A stretch of DNA of 64,000 bases, from positions 8,692,001-8,756,000 of the forward strand of contig BSQZ01000015.1 of assembly GCA_033239005.1 (NCBI GenBank), written 5' to 3'. The notes under the pieces are model-generated. The model did no database searches. It saw nothing but the letters and a program-made list of their open reading frames with translations, and was not told the origin of the DNA. Each line of letters starts with the position of its first letter. Position 1 is the stretch's first letter. This document shows positions 44,381 to 59,200 of the stretch, one piece after another. The translations under genes were made by a program, and so were the position numbers. Origin of the DNA: Lamellibrachia satsuma (Eukaryota > Annelida > Polychaeta > Sabellida > Siboglinidae).

Positions 44381-44384
44381 ATAA

Positions 44385-44735
44385 CAAATATCTCAGAAGG
44401 GCGGGTTACACATCGATGAAAAATGTTTTGATTCTCGATGATTTCCTTGTCCACTTGTCTTTGCCTTGGGTGACAATATTGTTCAATCTTCAAGTTTTCG
44501 AAGCTTAGGCAATTTCGTTTACCCTACTTTGCCTCAGTCTACTCAGCTGCAAATGAGTACAAACACTGTTTGGAAGGTACCTGCGATGGACTAGTGTCCC
44601 GTCCAGGAGAGTCAGTATAACCGCACTCTAAGTTGCTTCGCACTACATAAACCAGCTTTAAGCACTGGCCATATAAGCCTTCATGGCATTACGCCTAAGG
44701 CGTAATGCCTGGGGAATGACTTGACTTGACCCTGT
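44385..44735 (+). mobile_element. CR1 tail fused to a SINE with an alternative 3' half
   Basis: 44385-44490 is a CR1 3' fragment (ATATCTCAGAAGGGCGGGTT, TTGCCTTGGGTGACAAT; compare 735-850). It passes directly into a SINE body, TTTTCGAAGCTTAGGCAATT, as in the SINEs at 5.0 and 45.7 kb. After ACTTTGCC the tail differs from those: CAGTCTACTCAGCTGCAAAT, GCGATGGACTAGTGTCCCGT. The tRNA-like head is missing. Confidence 0.65.
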
Positions 44736-44935
44736 TCGAGCAATTAATAAATACTGCACAATTCATTGAAATGGTAGTGTGCGTGTATGCATGAGTGCGT
44801 ACGTGTGCGTACGTGTGTGTATTATTCAATGAAGTAGCATTCGCATCACATATATATTGCCATTCAATATTTCATATTCTATTCAATAATTTATATTCCA
44901 TTCAAATTTGTTTCTTATGTAAGAATCCAGGGGTC

Positions 44936-44972
44936 CCTTTGGTAACTAAAAGAGTCCCTTTGGTAACTAAAG
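44936..44972 (+). repeat. Short direct duplication
   Basis: GTCCCTTTGGTAACTAAA occurs twice, 18 bases apart. Confidence 0.85.
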
Positions 44973-45519
44973 ATTAAAAGCTTAATACATGAACCTGTGA
45001 ACACCTACATTGTTATGTACACTGTGTATACAATGTATAAGTGTGTATAATTCAATTAATATAATAACAGGAACATGTACAAGTGACACTTGCTTTGCGA
45101 TCCATGCTTATGGGGCTACTTGTTACAGTCAACTGCGTCTGGGAAACTTCACATATCTACCTAACTACACTATGGAATATCAATGGTATGGTACATTTTA
45201 TTAACACAAATAATACATTTAATATATATGTTGACCGAAATAATGCATCTAACATACTTTTCACAAGAAGTGAATTTAACTGAAATAATTGTCGATAACT
45301 AAATTTGATGCACAACCTAAAATGGTGCCTTATTTAGGGTAACCTGGGGCAAATCGGCCCCTGGAGGTAAGACAGCTCCCAGCACATACGCAAACTATGA
45401 AACTCTGAACGTCCCAAAATCTTAGGATACTCACCCTGAAAGCTCAGCAATATGAGACAGTCGTAATTAAATCAGTATATTTTTACTTTTATATGCACTA
45501 TTATACGCTCTGATCTGTG

Positions 45520-45850
45520 GGGCGCTGTGGTCATGTGGTAGAGCATCGGACTTTTGGTTGAGGGGACCAGGGTTCAAAACCACCAGTGGTAGAGCATTGG
45601 ACTTTTCGATGACCAGGTTCAAAACCACCAGTGGTAGAGCATTGGACTTTTCGATCGAAGGGACCAGGGTTTAAAACTACCTGCTGCCGTTTCAAAACCT
45701 GGGCAATTCTGTTCACCCCACTTTGCCCGTGTCTTTCGGAAGAGACACTACCTGGTATTTATGCCAGGGGAAGTAAAAGATCCCACACAGGGGGTAAATC
45801 TGTAACCTGCCGTGGACTCAAAGAGTGGTGGTCTCTATCTCTAACCCACC
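45520..45850 (+). mobile_element. tRNA-derived SINE with a triplicated head
   Basis: The tRNA-like module (GTGGTAGAGCATCGGACTTT with B box GGGTTCAAAACC) occurs at 45533-45585 and is repeated twice more as shorter copies (45592-45630 and 45631-45678). The shared SINE body follows (CCTGGGCAATTCTGTTCACC) and the GTCTTTCGGAAGAGAC tail. It is the same family as 4940-5165. Only the first module is close to a complete box A/box B promoter. Confidence 0.78.
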
Positions 45851-46655
45851 GATTCCTGGCGTGTGAGATGCGCCGAGCAGTCAGTGTAGTCAACATGTAG
45901 AAACACGCCTCAGGACTTACAACGCTCTTAATGCGGACTACAATTACATTGTCAATATCATTAACTTTATCAAATTATTGCTATTTAAGCAACATAAACC
46001 TATATTATTTAATGTTTAATGTGTACTTTTTGTATACATGTATGTTAGAGAATAGACACTGATGATATTCTTGGCATTCAAATAGTGATAAAATAACACC
46101 AAACATTGTAGAAAAACTACAATACTTACCTGCCAGTACAGGAAGGCATAGTAAAGAACAGTCACGAAAAGAAACGAGGCATGTAGTAATTTTATTCAAA
46201 TCCATCAAAACGAGGCATGTGGTAATTTTATTCAAATCCTTTACTTTCTGTGACACAGCATTCAAGACAGCACATTCAAATATGAGTAGAACCCTGAGAG
46301 TTCACATGGTTCATCAAATTATACTTATGTAGAGTAGCTATTTAATAATGCAGATGCAGCATGTGCAATGCATATGCCAATGTCTAAATATGCTATTAAA
46401 ATAACAGAACTGCATCAGTGATTGATAATGGAAACATATTAAAAACATTATCTTATTGTCATTCCCAATGAATTAATTCAGTTAAATATAATTTGGTGAT
46501 GATATTAAAAAGGCTGAATGCAGTGAATGGATTCAGTGGGTGTGCACAGCCAGTAGTGTTTGGATGCAAAATGCAAACACCAGCAGGGATTGAACCTGCC
46601 ACACAACACTGAAATACCATTACCATCAACACCACAACTTGGCAGAGTGGTTACA
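45851..46655. other. Intergenic sequence
   Basis: A duplicated AAACGAGGCATGT(A/G)GTAATTTTATT unit lies at 46168-46238. The stretch 46570-46650 has a box B-like GGTTCAATCC on the minus strand, but no tRNA folds. Confidence 0.45.
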
Positions 46656-46663
46656 CAACTGAC

Positions 46664-47596
46664 CAGGGCTAGGGTGAATTAAAAAATGGATTGGAATTAT
46701 TCAATTTAATTCCTGAATTTGAATTAAAATATTTTCACCAAGCGGAAATGGAACTGAAAGATTTTGAGTAAGTTGAATTGGAATTGGAAGAAAATTAATT
46801 GAACCTCATTTTCTTGTGCTGGTGTGATCTGGTTTTATTTCCAATGTGGTCCTCAATCCAACCCTAGAATTGTATATAACTCAAAGTTGTTGTAGCAGCT
46901 AAACATACATTTGTACACCATTTGAAGATTTGACGTGAGAACATTAATTCTGTCCAAATTTGAACAGATGATCTGCTTGGCAATGTTGCCATGTGGCAAT
47001 TGGCAATTTGAAAAAAGAACTTACTTTGAATTCAATACAGGTTGCAGCTCCTGCTCTAAGATAACATTCCGTTGTCTGCCTGCATATATCTGAAACCATG
47101 CCCATTATGTTTGCTAGGAATGTGTGAAGCCATAGCCATCCCAATGGGGCATCCCAATAATTAAGTAATTGGCATTTTACTCCTGCATTGTTTCATTGAG
47201 CAGGTATTTCTGAAACTATAAAATGATAGCCTACTGATCTTTTCAAGTTGTTTGAATAAAGGCTCAGACATTGTTTGCACATTGTTTACAATTACCAGCA
47301 GTTGGAATAACATGCAAACAAACTTGATATTTTGTAAGTTTGCAGCAGTACATGTAAAATAGACTATTATCTATTACTTTATTACCTATTACTTTTTAAA
47401 AAAGTTCCTCTATTACCGAAAAAAATCTATTACATATTACTATTATCCCATGCATTTGCGCAGGAAAAACTTGGAATTGAATTGGAATTGAAAGATTTGA
47501 GCTGGAATTTGGATTGAAAAAAATTAATTGAATTGGAATTGATTAATTAAATTGAAAGGAATTGGAATTGATTAAATGGAATTAACCCAGCCCCTG
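46664..47596. mobile_element. hAT-like non-autonomous element
   Basis: The left end CAGGGCTAGGGTGAATTAAA and the right end (reverse-complemented) CAGGGGCTGGGTTAATTCCA pair when one base is skipped. The flanks CAACTGAC (46656-46663) and CAACTGAA (47597-47604) match at seven of eight positions, the hAT duplication length. GGAATTG-rich subterminal sequence occurs at both sides. The 933-bp interior has no transposase. Confidence 0.82.
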
Positions 47597-47604
47597 CAAC
47601 TGAA

Positions 47605-48595
47605 TGTTTGCATTGCCAAAGAAATTAAATGAAACGATCTGAACAAACATGCACCCCAACTGTTTGTGAGCACTTAATCTGTGGAACCGTCTGTGTCTGT
47701 TGGCAACATGCCAGCCCAGCACCCTCGTTATGCCTGTTTCTTGCCTTTCTGAAAATGGGAAATTACAAATTGTGTAGAGCTGTTTTCTAGTAACACCACT
47801 TTTTATCGAGTAGGTTTTGCTGGCAACATCTGAACCCACCATTTATGCAAGCGGCGTTAACGGGCCAAAACTACTATACAATGTACATATACACATGTAT
47901 ATTTTAACTTGCATTTTATTAATAAAGCGAATGTCTTTATCAATATGATCAATATCCCTATAAGCTAAACATATAGATATAGTTGCTAGTGCAGCCTGTT
48001 GGTAAGTTAGATCAGTTAGTTAGTAGTCTAAAGTATGGCGAATCAACTACAAGATTCTTCTGTTGACCTACTGCGCATTACACAATTTTCACGTCCGCGA
48101 ACAGTGTTGATATAATCTCGCCATATACCAGTGTGCCAGCTTAGTTCCGTTCAGCTTTCCATCGATACGACATCAGGATAATCAAAATAGTTTGTCAGCA
48201 TCTTCGATAGTGCCCAACATTTTCAACGCCATAACTAACCTTGTTTATCCAGACTCTGTGATGTGGCACCACTGTTTGCTGTACACAAGATTTCCAGCGA
48301 GTCCAGATAATTTGGGAACGAAAGTCAACATGATTTTTTATATAATAGAAAATAATCGATCATACACGACTGTAATTGAGCAGAAGCATGAACCAATCAA
48401 TCATCAACAAAATGTATTAATCGGAGCAACACTATGCATCACTATTATAAATTAATGATTTATGAATTTTATTATAATAATTACTTTGATCAATGCTTCT
48501 GAAAATATTTTACTTCTGGATAGAGCTTTATATGGCTACATAATTAAAGATTATTATTATTATCTATCAAAATCTATCAATTGTGTAACGTCATA
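47605..48595. other. Intergenic sequence with repeat debris
   Basis: 48248-48295 matches 39838-39885. TGACCTACTGCGCA at 48064 recurs at 63820-63833 in the other orientation, so this probably belongs to the repeat family that follows. Confidence 0.45.
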
Positions 48596-49510
48596 GTCTC
48601 GCTTATCCGACTCTCGCTTGCCTTCGTGAACTTGCCAAGAAGATAGTTTGGCCCCAAAGGCGTAGTCTCATTGTTACCCACTGTCATCACTCCATTTTGT
48701 GTAGGTGTTCCCGTGATGCCCCAGTAGCCAATCAGCGTTATTATGGAGATTCTACACTGAAAATTGTTTTTGCCTCATTTAACTTTTCAATCTGACAGTT
48801 GTGTCAACATAATAAAAGTTTAAAGCATTGCATTGTAAAGATCACAACGTTCACAACAAACATTTCAGTGCTATTAGGGTTTAGTTTTGTGATGATTTTA
48901 TTTAGTATCATAACTATGATATTTTTTTTTACATTTCTTTTACATTACATCTCAAAATTCGAAATTTTGCATTGGTGGCCATGTTAACGTTTTGTCTGAT
49001 TATAAGAAAACGTGATCATCAAAAATTCTTAAAATTGTCCACAGCAACTGCCATCATCTCATTGATATACTGACCAAATTTTATCAAAATCACATACCTC
49101 CAGCTCTTTTAAATCGCCCCGACGTACGATGCCTATTAATTTTGACAAAAATAGCCATGTGTTCATGCGCCCACGTGGCTCATAGCAGAAAAATTCCCAT
49201 AAATCCCTCCGCCAGTTAAACTCTTTAAAAAATGCACTGTTTCACAGCCAATAGCTTCTACAAACAAACCTGTGAATATTCCTGCTCAAAGCCAAAGGCA
49301 CTCATGTCACATAATATTAATTTATTAAGTTACCATTTTACAATTTCATACGCCCTACATTCGTGAAACAATAAACAGGAAGGTCAACTGTGGTCTTACC
49401 CCTCATGCGCGGCATGTAAATATAGAAAAGTACATATAAATGGGTGACGTGTAAATTTCAGTGTGCATAAAACGCCTGTCTTCTAATCACACTCCTTGAT
49501 GCAATAGGGC
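48596..49510 (+). mobile_element. Composite repeat with inverted relatives elsewhere in the window
   Basis: 48967-49402 is the inverted match of the MITE at 40476-40936. 48845-48945 (GTTCACAACAAACATTTCAG .. TAACTATGATAT) matches 63700-63605 inverted. 49405-49505 (AAATATAGAAAAGTACATAT, GGGTGACGTGTAAATTTC) matches 55785-55680 inverted. No protein is recognised. It could be one large element whose parts are scattered, or several MITEs inserted side by side. Confidence 0.6.
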
Positions 49511-50020
49511 ACGGAACACAGTCCACACACTTTTCCCATAGACGACCATTATAACGTTCTTGCGCCTACGTTGAAAATTTATCCAACAATTTTTTTTTAA
49601 TTCACAAAAAATGACAGACCCACTAAGACACCTGGTGTGTGAAATTCCTGAAAATGACATACCTCCTTTTCGCAAAAATTGCTTAAACGCATGACACCCT
49701 TGCATTTCTGCCATGAAATTCCCCGTTTTCCAAAATATGAGAACACCCTGCCTGATGGCCACTGTGTCCTTACGCAACTGGTATACCAACTGACACATGG
49801 CATCATTTCAAAGCTTAGATGCTACTGACTGTGCACAAAAAACATCACTTCCACTCACTCATCCACACAATTTCTGCTCTAACAAATAAACCCTAACTGC
49901 ACAATTAATTTTTTCCTTTTTCCGACTCTTTATCGTCGTAATGGCGGACGGATTTTGACTGTGGTCCGTGCCCAATAGCCCCGGACGTGACGGCGTTAAA
50001 AATAAAGTTTTATTATTATT
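49511..50020. other. Intergenic sequence
   Basis: The minus frame 49798-49487 (103 codons) has no motif. A short ATT run lies at 50016-50024. Confidence 0.4.
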
Positions 50021-50028
50021 ATTACTCC

Positions 50029-53021
<2,993 letters not shown>

Positions 53022-55241
53022 GAGTATATATATGGAGTGAGCCGTCGGTACGACGGATCTCGACCTCAGTCAGTATCGTGTGTACGGTTGTGTCAGCAGA
53101 CACGACACACAAAGGTGACAGTGTTTGATGAAGGCTGGGTAGCCTTCCGTCTTAGCCTCTTCTCTTTCAGGGCGTCGCACCGCTTTTTTTCGAATTCGTG
53201 TAGGCCGACGTGGCATGTGCGACGCCAGAGGGCACGGTCCATCGCTGTGGACTCCCAGGTGTTGTGAGGCACGCCACATGATTTTAGTATTGCCTTGAGC
53301 ACATCCTTGTATCTCTTTCGCTGCCCTCCCCGTGTTCGTTTGCCGGCGTCCAGTTCTCCATAGAACACTGCCTTAGGGATGCGGTCATCGGCCATTCTCA
53401 CAATGTGCCCGGACCAGCGGAGTTGTGCACGCTTGATGTGGTGTTCGATGCCATTTTGTGCACAGCGCTGTAAGACCTCGGTGTTGGAAATTATGTCTTG
53501 CCACTTGATGTTAGCGATGCGCCTTAGGCTGCGCATGTGGAACTGGTCGAGTCTCCGTATGTGTCGGCGGTATGGTGTCCACGCCTCGTAGCCATATAGC
53601 AGTGTCGGTAGCACCACGGCACAGTATACACTGATTTTGGTGGCAAGACGTACACCGCGTTCATTCCAAAGGCGCTTGGTTAGTCTGCCGAATGACGCGC
53701 TCGCTTTCCCAATACGTGTTGAAACGTCATCGTCTATCATGGCATTTTGTGATAGAGTGCTACCCAAGTAGGTGAACTTGTCAACGACGTTCAGTGGGTT
53801 GTTGTCGATGATGATGATTGGAGCCGAGTAGTCTGCTCCAGGCTTCGGCTGATACATCACCTCGGTTTTCTTCAGACTGATAGTCAATCCGAAACGGCGG
53901 GCGGATCTGGCGAAAGCATTGGTAATCGCTTGTTTGTCATCGATCGTATGTACAAGAAGTGCACAGTCGTCAGCGAATAGTAGGTCTTTGATCAGTAACT
54001 TGGAAGTTCTTGTCCTGGATTTGAGTCGTCGAAGGTTGAATACGTTTCCATCAGTTCGGAACCGGATGAGTGCTCCCAAGTCGTTGTCATGGAACGCATC
54101 GTTGAGCATGGCTGAGAATACTAATGTGAATAACAGTGGTGCCATCACACAGCCTTGCTTGGTGCCATTTGTTACCGGGAATGGCTCTGACGTTTGACCC
54201 TGATCTTGCACTCGGGCAACCATCCCTTCGTGGAATGAACGTATTACGTCGACAAACAAGTCAGGGCAACCAATCTTTCGTAGTATGTGCCATAAGCCAT
54301 CCCTGCTGATTGTGTCGAAGGCTTTCGTCAAGTCAACAAACACCATGTATAGAGCTAGGTTTTGCTCTCTACATTTCTCCTGCACTTGGCGAGTTGCGAA
54401 GATCATATCGATTGTACTGCGCTGTGCTCGGAAGCCGCATTGACTCTCGGGCAGGATGTTATCAGCGAGATGTAGTGCAAGCCGATTTAGCAAGATGCGC
54501 GCGAGTATCTTCCCAGCTATACAGAGAAGAGAAATTCCACGGTGGTTGTCACAGATGCTTTTGTCACCTTTCCTTTTGTAGATGTGGACGATGGACGCGT
54601 TCTTGAACTCTTGCGGAACAGCCCTGCTGTCCCAGATGTTGCTGAAGAGCTTTACAAGGCGCTTCGTAAGGTTTGTGCCACCGTACTTGTAGATTTTGGC
54701 AGCAATCGCATCTGGTCCTGCTGCTTTTCCACTGGAAAGTTTCTTGATCGCTGCAGTAGTTTCTTCAAGTGTGGGTCGGTGTGCCAGTTCTTCCATGAGC
54801 GGGCGCTGTGCTATGTTGTCGATTGCGGCCTGCGAGATTGTTGATGGCCGGTTTAGCACATCGCTGAAGTGTTCTGCCCACCGTTCCAGTATGCGACTGG
54901 GTTTTGTAAGTCGTGTTTCGGCGTATGCGCTCAGTAATGATGTAAATCCATTTGCTTGTGGACCGTATATCGCTTTGAGACCGTCATAGAAGGACTTTGA
55001 GTCTTTTCTATCCGCTGCCTCCTGCAACTCGTTTTCCCTGTCAGACCACCATTGTTCCTTCATGGCACGCAATCTGGCTTGACTCGATTGCTTGTGGTGT
55101 CGATACGTGGTTGCTTTGGCTGCCGAATCTCGATTATTTATCCACTCTAGATGTGACTCATGCATTTTTCTGAGGACGGTGGCTGCTTCTGTATCATTTT
55201 CATCAAACCAGTCACGGTGTTTGCGTTTTGTGGTGCCTATA
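53022..55241 (-). mobile_element. Non-LTR retrotransposon (LINE B), 5'-truncated, nested in LINE A
   Basis: A 2.2-kb LINE in the minus orientation, bounded by TATAGTATATG (53011-53021) and TATAGTAGATG (55242-55252), an 11-base target duplication with one mismatch. The RT frame is open from edge to edge. The 3' untranslated part is only about 70 bases and ends CCATATATATACT on the minus strand. The endonuclease domain is missing, as expected for 5' truncation. It is visibly richer in GC than its surroundings. Confidence 0.88.
53093..55239 (-). CDS. LINE B reverse transcriptase, open frame
   Basis: About 715 codons without stop or frameshift, entering at the truncation point (GTTKRKHRDWFDENDTEAAT), with the first Met at 55165. 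RT blocks in order are KLSSGKAAGPDAIAAKIYKY, HIYKRKGDKSICDNHRGISL, LPESQCGFRAQRSTIDMIF, VFVDLTKAFDTISRDGLWHI, TNGTKQGCVMAPLLFTLVFS, LLFADDCALLV (catalytic FADD) and LKKTEVMYQP. The C-terminal part has FHMRSLRRIANIKWQDIISN, LRWSGHIVRM and RTRGGQRKRYKDVLKAILKS, typical of LINE proteins often annotated as endonuclease-reverse transcriptase. It makes cDNA from element RNA at the target site. Without the endonuclease this copy cannot move on its own. Confidence 0.9.
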
Positions 55242-55252
55242 TATAGTAGATG

Positions 55253-55400
55253 TATATCTGTTTGCCATTCGTTGTTTTGGTGTACTTGGCTTCTGACCCG
55301 CTCATTCGGGTTTCTGTTGTGTCGTCATCTTTCATTCTCTGAAATTGTTTATTTGCCGCGCTGTTTCTGCCTTGCAGGTTCAAGATTCCGTCACGGGGTT
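55253..55400 (-). mobile_element. LINE A, 5' part beyond the nested element
   Basis: The minus strand reads GILNLQGRNSAANKQFQRMK then DDDTTETRMSGSEAKYTKTT and NGKQIYIYYI, the first endonuclease blocks (including the catalytic-type TETRMSG). After LINE B and one duplication copy are removed, QIYIYYI runs straight into SGLDKNNRYGV at 53010. A frameshift lies near 55380. Confidence 0.78.
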
Positions 55401-55870
55401 CTTTCTGCGGCTTCCCCGTGGTTTAAGCTTAGGTTTGACACATGATCGGAGTCTGGCAAGGCTCTTTATCCGTATAAAATAACTGTAAAAGGCAGTCCCC
55501 CAGCACCCACCGATACTAGTCCGAAAATAAGAATTTTGTTTGCCGTAATTCGCAGAGCTGCTCTGCGAGTTAGAAACACTTCGCTGTAATTCGCTGGTCT
55601 GCGAATAGTCTCGTCCTGAAAAATTAGGTATGCATCCAGAATCTGCGTGCATACATAATTCACGTCACAATGTGAAATACACTTTGCATCAAGGGGTGTG
55701 ACTAGAAGCCAGGCGTTTCATGCACACCGAAATTGACACGTCACCCATTTATGTGCACTTTTCTATATTTGCAGCGCATGAATGTATCAGCTGCGGTGCC
55801 ATTAGCCGGTCAGCGAAGCTAAATAGCGAAGTGGTAGGATTGGTGAAATCGTCGTACTAGGACTAGGTAT
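55401..55870. other. Repeat debris between LINE A and the gypsy element
   Basis: 55675-55785 (AGCCAGGCGTTTCATGCACA, GACACGTCACCC) is an inverted relative of 49405-49505. A GCAGAGCTGCTCTGCG palindrome lies at 55552-55567. No gene is recognised. Confidence 0.5.
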
Positions 55871-56060
55871 GTTGATAGTAAAATACATCAAAATGTAGCA
55901 CGCCGCTTTATATCATTTTCGACCTCAATTTAGGCTACGCATTTGTCGAAATCGGCGTTCGCGTTCCCCCAGGACGAGGCTGGTACGTCAGCTGTTCAAA
56001 ATAAAATACTAATTAGCTGGTGGTGACGCCTAGCGATTAACATGGTATCACCCTGCTACA
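55871..56060 (-). repeat. 3' LTR remnant (first 190 bp only)
   Basis: It begins TGTAGCAGGGTGATACCATG on the minus strand and matches 63121-62931 except for two substitutions and a one-base indel. Matching stops sharply at GTTGATAG (55871). Confidence 0.93.
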
Positions 56061-56210
56061 TCCTCCCCAACTAAATCTTAACCGTCCCGGTTACTATATA
56101 AAAAAAGAACATCCCGCTGGAACTCTAGGGTTCTCCCAAATTCCTGCGTATCTAAATTCTAAAAATTCCTCCTGGGTCCTCCCCAACTAACTCTTAACCG
56201 TCCCGGTTAA
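56061..56210 (-). promoter_or_regulatory. Polypurine tract, present twice
   Basis: TTAGTTGGGGAGGA directly abuts the 3' LTR (56061-56074). The block CCTCCCCAACTAA.TCTTAA plus CCGTCCCGGTTA is repeated about 115 bases further in (56178 onward). The polypurine tract primes plus-strand DNA synthesis. Confidence 0.75.
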
Positions 56211-56273
56211 TGCTTCCCGAAAAAACCACACCACTGCGAGCCATCGCTACAAACAAACTAGTCATGATTGGGG

Positions 56274-59200
56274 TCAATTGGTCCCCCCACACGGTTCAGG
56301 AATGACGTTGCATCGCCGCGGGGCCGGTGTAGGTACTTGCGTGTCGACTTCTTCGAAGCGTACCACCTTCTTCCGCATCCTGTCCGATCTCCTAGGTGCG
56401 GGTACTGGTATCGATACCGGTATCACGGCAGGCTCATCGTGAATCTCCTCTCCCGTCAAAACCTCCTCAGCAATCGGCTGGACCACTGAAGCTATCGTCG
56501 GACGAACCACTGGAACGATCGCGACAAGGGAATCCTCCTCGTCGTCGTCAGAGCTCTCGTCAGAGCGTTCGTCGTCTTTGACCTCTGGAGTGACTGCCAC
56601 TGGAGTCGGAACAATCGCTCCTGGACCCGCTGGCTGGATGTTCTTCCTGCAGACTGTCTGAGGTCGGCCGAACCCGTCTGCCCTCTCGATGTGGTAAGGT
56701 CCACCAGGCTCCGTGGGTATCCGTACTATCTTGTACACCTCCGGGCTCCATGCATCCTGCATTTTGTTGCGTCCTGGTATTATGTTGCGTTGGTAAACCC
56801 TGCAACCAAGTGTCAGCGGCTCACTCATCTTCAATCTCTCGTGAGGCAGGTTACGACTTTCTGCTGCAGCGCCGAGTCGTTCGCTTACGTGAGAATACGC
56901 GTCTTGCAGTCTCTTCTGATGTGTGGCAAGCCATCCGTCGATCGAGCTGTCACAATCGTCCTCCCTCAACTCCTGCCCTAGGAATGCGTCTATCGGCAGC
57001 CAGGGATCGCGCCCAAACAACAAGTAGTGTGGCGAATATCCCGTCGACGCATGTGGCGTCGCATTGTAGGCGTTGCAAAGCTCGGGCAGATGCTCTTTCC
57101 ATCTTCGCTTCTGTGCCGGCAGAAGGGTCCTTAATAAGTTGTGTAAAGTCCGGTTAAACCTTTCACACTGCCCGTTCCCCTCTGGATGGTATGCCGTAGT
57201 CCTTGACTTCTCGATGCCGTACAGCTTGCACAGCTCTCCAATAGTCGCACTCTCGAAATTCCGGCCTCTGTCAGAATGGATCCTCTGTGGAACTCCGTAA
57301 CGCTGAAACCACTCTCTCACCAATAGTCGCGCCGTCGTGTTCGTCTTCTGGTCACGTGCTGGTACAGCCCAAGCGAATTTGGTGAACACGTCTGTCAGTA
57401 CCAGAACACTCTCACGTCCATCTGCTGCCTTCTCCAACTGTGTCTAATCCACCGCCAAGACCTCTAAGGGACGCGATGCTAGAAGGTGTCCCATCGGCGC
57501 GTGTGTCTTCTGTCGCGGCATCTTCGCTAGTGTGCACCTCGCACAGTTCTTCACGTAGTCATCAATTTCTCTGTGCATACCTGGCCAGTAACAACGGTGC
57601 CACGCCAGGCTGCTCGTCCTATCACCACCCTGGTGACCCATCTTGTCGTGCACCGCTTCTAGAAGTCGGTGCTTCAGCACACTCGGTAGAACTAGCTGCT
57701 TAACCTCTCCACCCTGTGGATCTCTCACCTTGCGGTACAAAACCCCATTCTCTTCCCTCATCTTGTGCCACTGTCTCAGCAGTTGTGTCACACCCTTCTG
57801 TGCACACTTCTTCGGCTTCTCGCCGACCCTCCAGTACATCAGGAACTTGCTGATGTCTGGGTCTTTCCTCTGCAACTCTGCAAGTTCTTCAGGTGACAAC
57901 GCTGGGAAGGCAGGTGACTGGGTTGACTGTACCTCTATCTCCTTTACTTCAACCTGGACTTCTTGTCGTACTCTGTCATTCTTCTCTATCTGTTGGCGTA
58001 GTTCTCGCGGGAGTAGCGTGCACGATGCATATGTTGCGCATATCTGCTGCATGTCGTCTTCCTCGTCGAAGTCGGTTGCCCCAGGCTCGTAGTCGAGTTG
58101 CTGTCGACTCAAGGCATCTGCGTTTCCGTTTGAACGTCCAGCTCGATACTCGATCGTGAAGTTGAACGGGGCCAGCTCAGCTGCCTATCGTTGCTCGATG
58201 GCTCCCAACTTGGCGGTCTTCAGGTACTTCAACGGGTTGTTGTCAGTGTAGATGACGAACTCTCCGCCGTAAAGGTCGCCACGGAACTTCGTGGTGACCG
58301 CCCACTTAAGTGCTAGCATCTGTAGCTTCATCGAGCTGTACTGGCGTTCGGGTGGTCGCAACCTGCGACTCGCGTACGCGATGACGACACGACGTCCTTC
58401 CTGTTCTTGAGACAGGACAGCGCCGAGACCCAGGTGGCTGGCGTCCGTCTCCACTATGAATGGTCGTTGGTACTGGGCATACCCGAGAACTGGAGCTGAG
58501 CAGAGCGCGTTCTTCAAAACCTTGAAAGCTCAGTCACACTCTGGACTCCAACTGTCCCTGAAGGCTCCTCTCAACCGTCCCTTCTCCTTCATTTCCTTGT
58601 TGACACTGGTCACTAGATCGTGTAGCGGCGCTGCAATCATACTGAACCCTTGTACATACTTACGGTAGTAGGACGCGAATCCTACAAAGGAGCGAAGCTG
58701 TTTCACTGTGTTCGGCACGGCCCAGTCTTTCACAGCATCGATCTTTGCCGGATCTGTGGCAATGCCGTCGGCCGACACATGGTGTCCTAGGTACAGCACC
58801 TCCCGCTGTAAGAAGTGACACTTGCTTGTCTTCAGCTTCAGTCCAATCCTCTGCAGTCGCTGTAGCACTTGCTCCAACTGAGCTAGGTGGCTGTCGAACG
58901 TCTTGGAGAAGATGATAACGTCATCAAGGTAACAGAGTACCGTCTGGTAACACAGATCTCCAAAGCACCTCTGCATCAACCTCTGGAAGATCGCGGGACT
59001 GTTACAGAGCCCGAACGGCATACGGTTGAATTCGTACAGCCCCATAGGTGTGGTGAAGGCCGTCTTCTCTCGGTCGTCCTCCGACATCGCGATCTGGTGG
59101 TATCCTGAAGCCAGATCCAATGTGGTAAACCAGTTTGCGCCGCTCATGGCGTCAAAACTCTCGTCAATGCGCGGCAGCGGAAATGCGTCTCGTTGGGTCT

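Noticed and set aside
46570..46660. tRNA-like GGTTCAATCC box on the minus strand
   Set aside because: The matching A box-like TGGCAGAGTGG is on the opposite strand, and no cloverleaf can be drawn.
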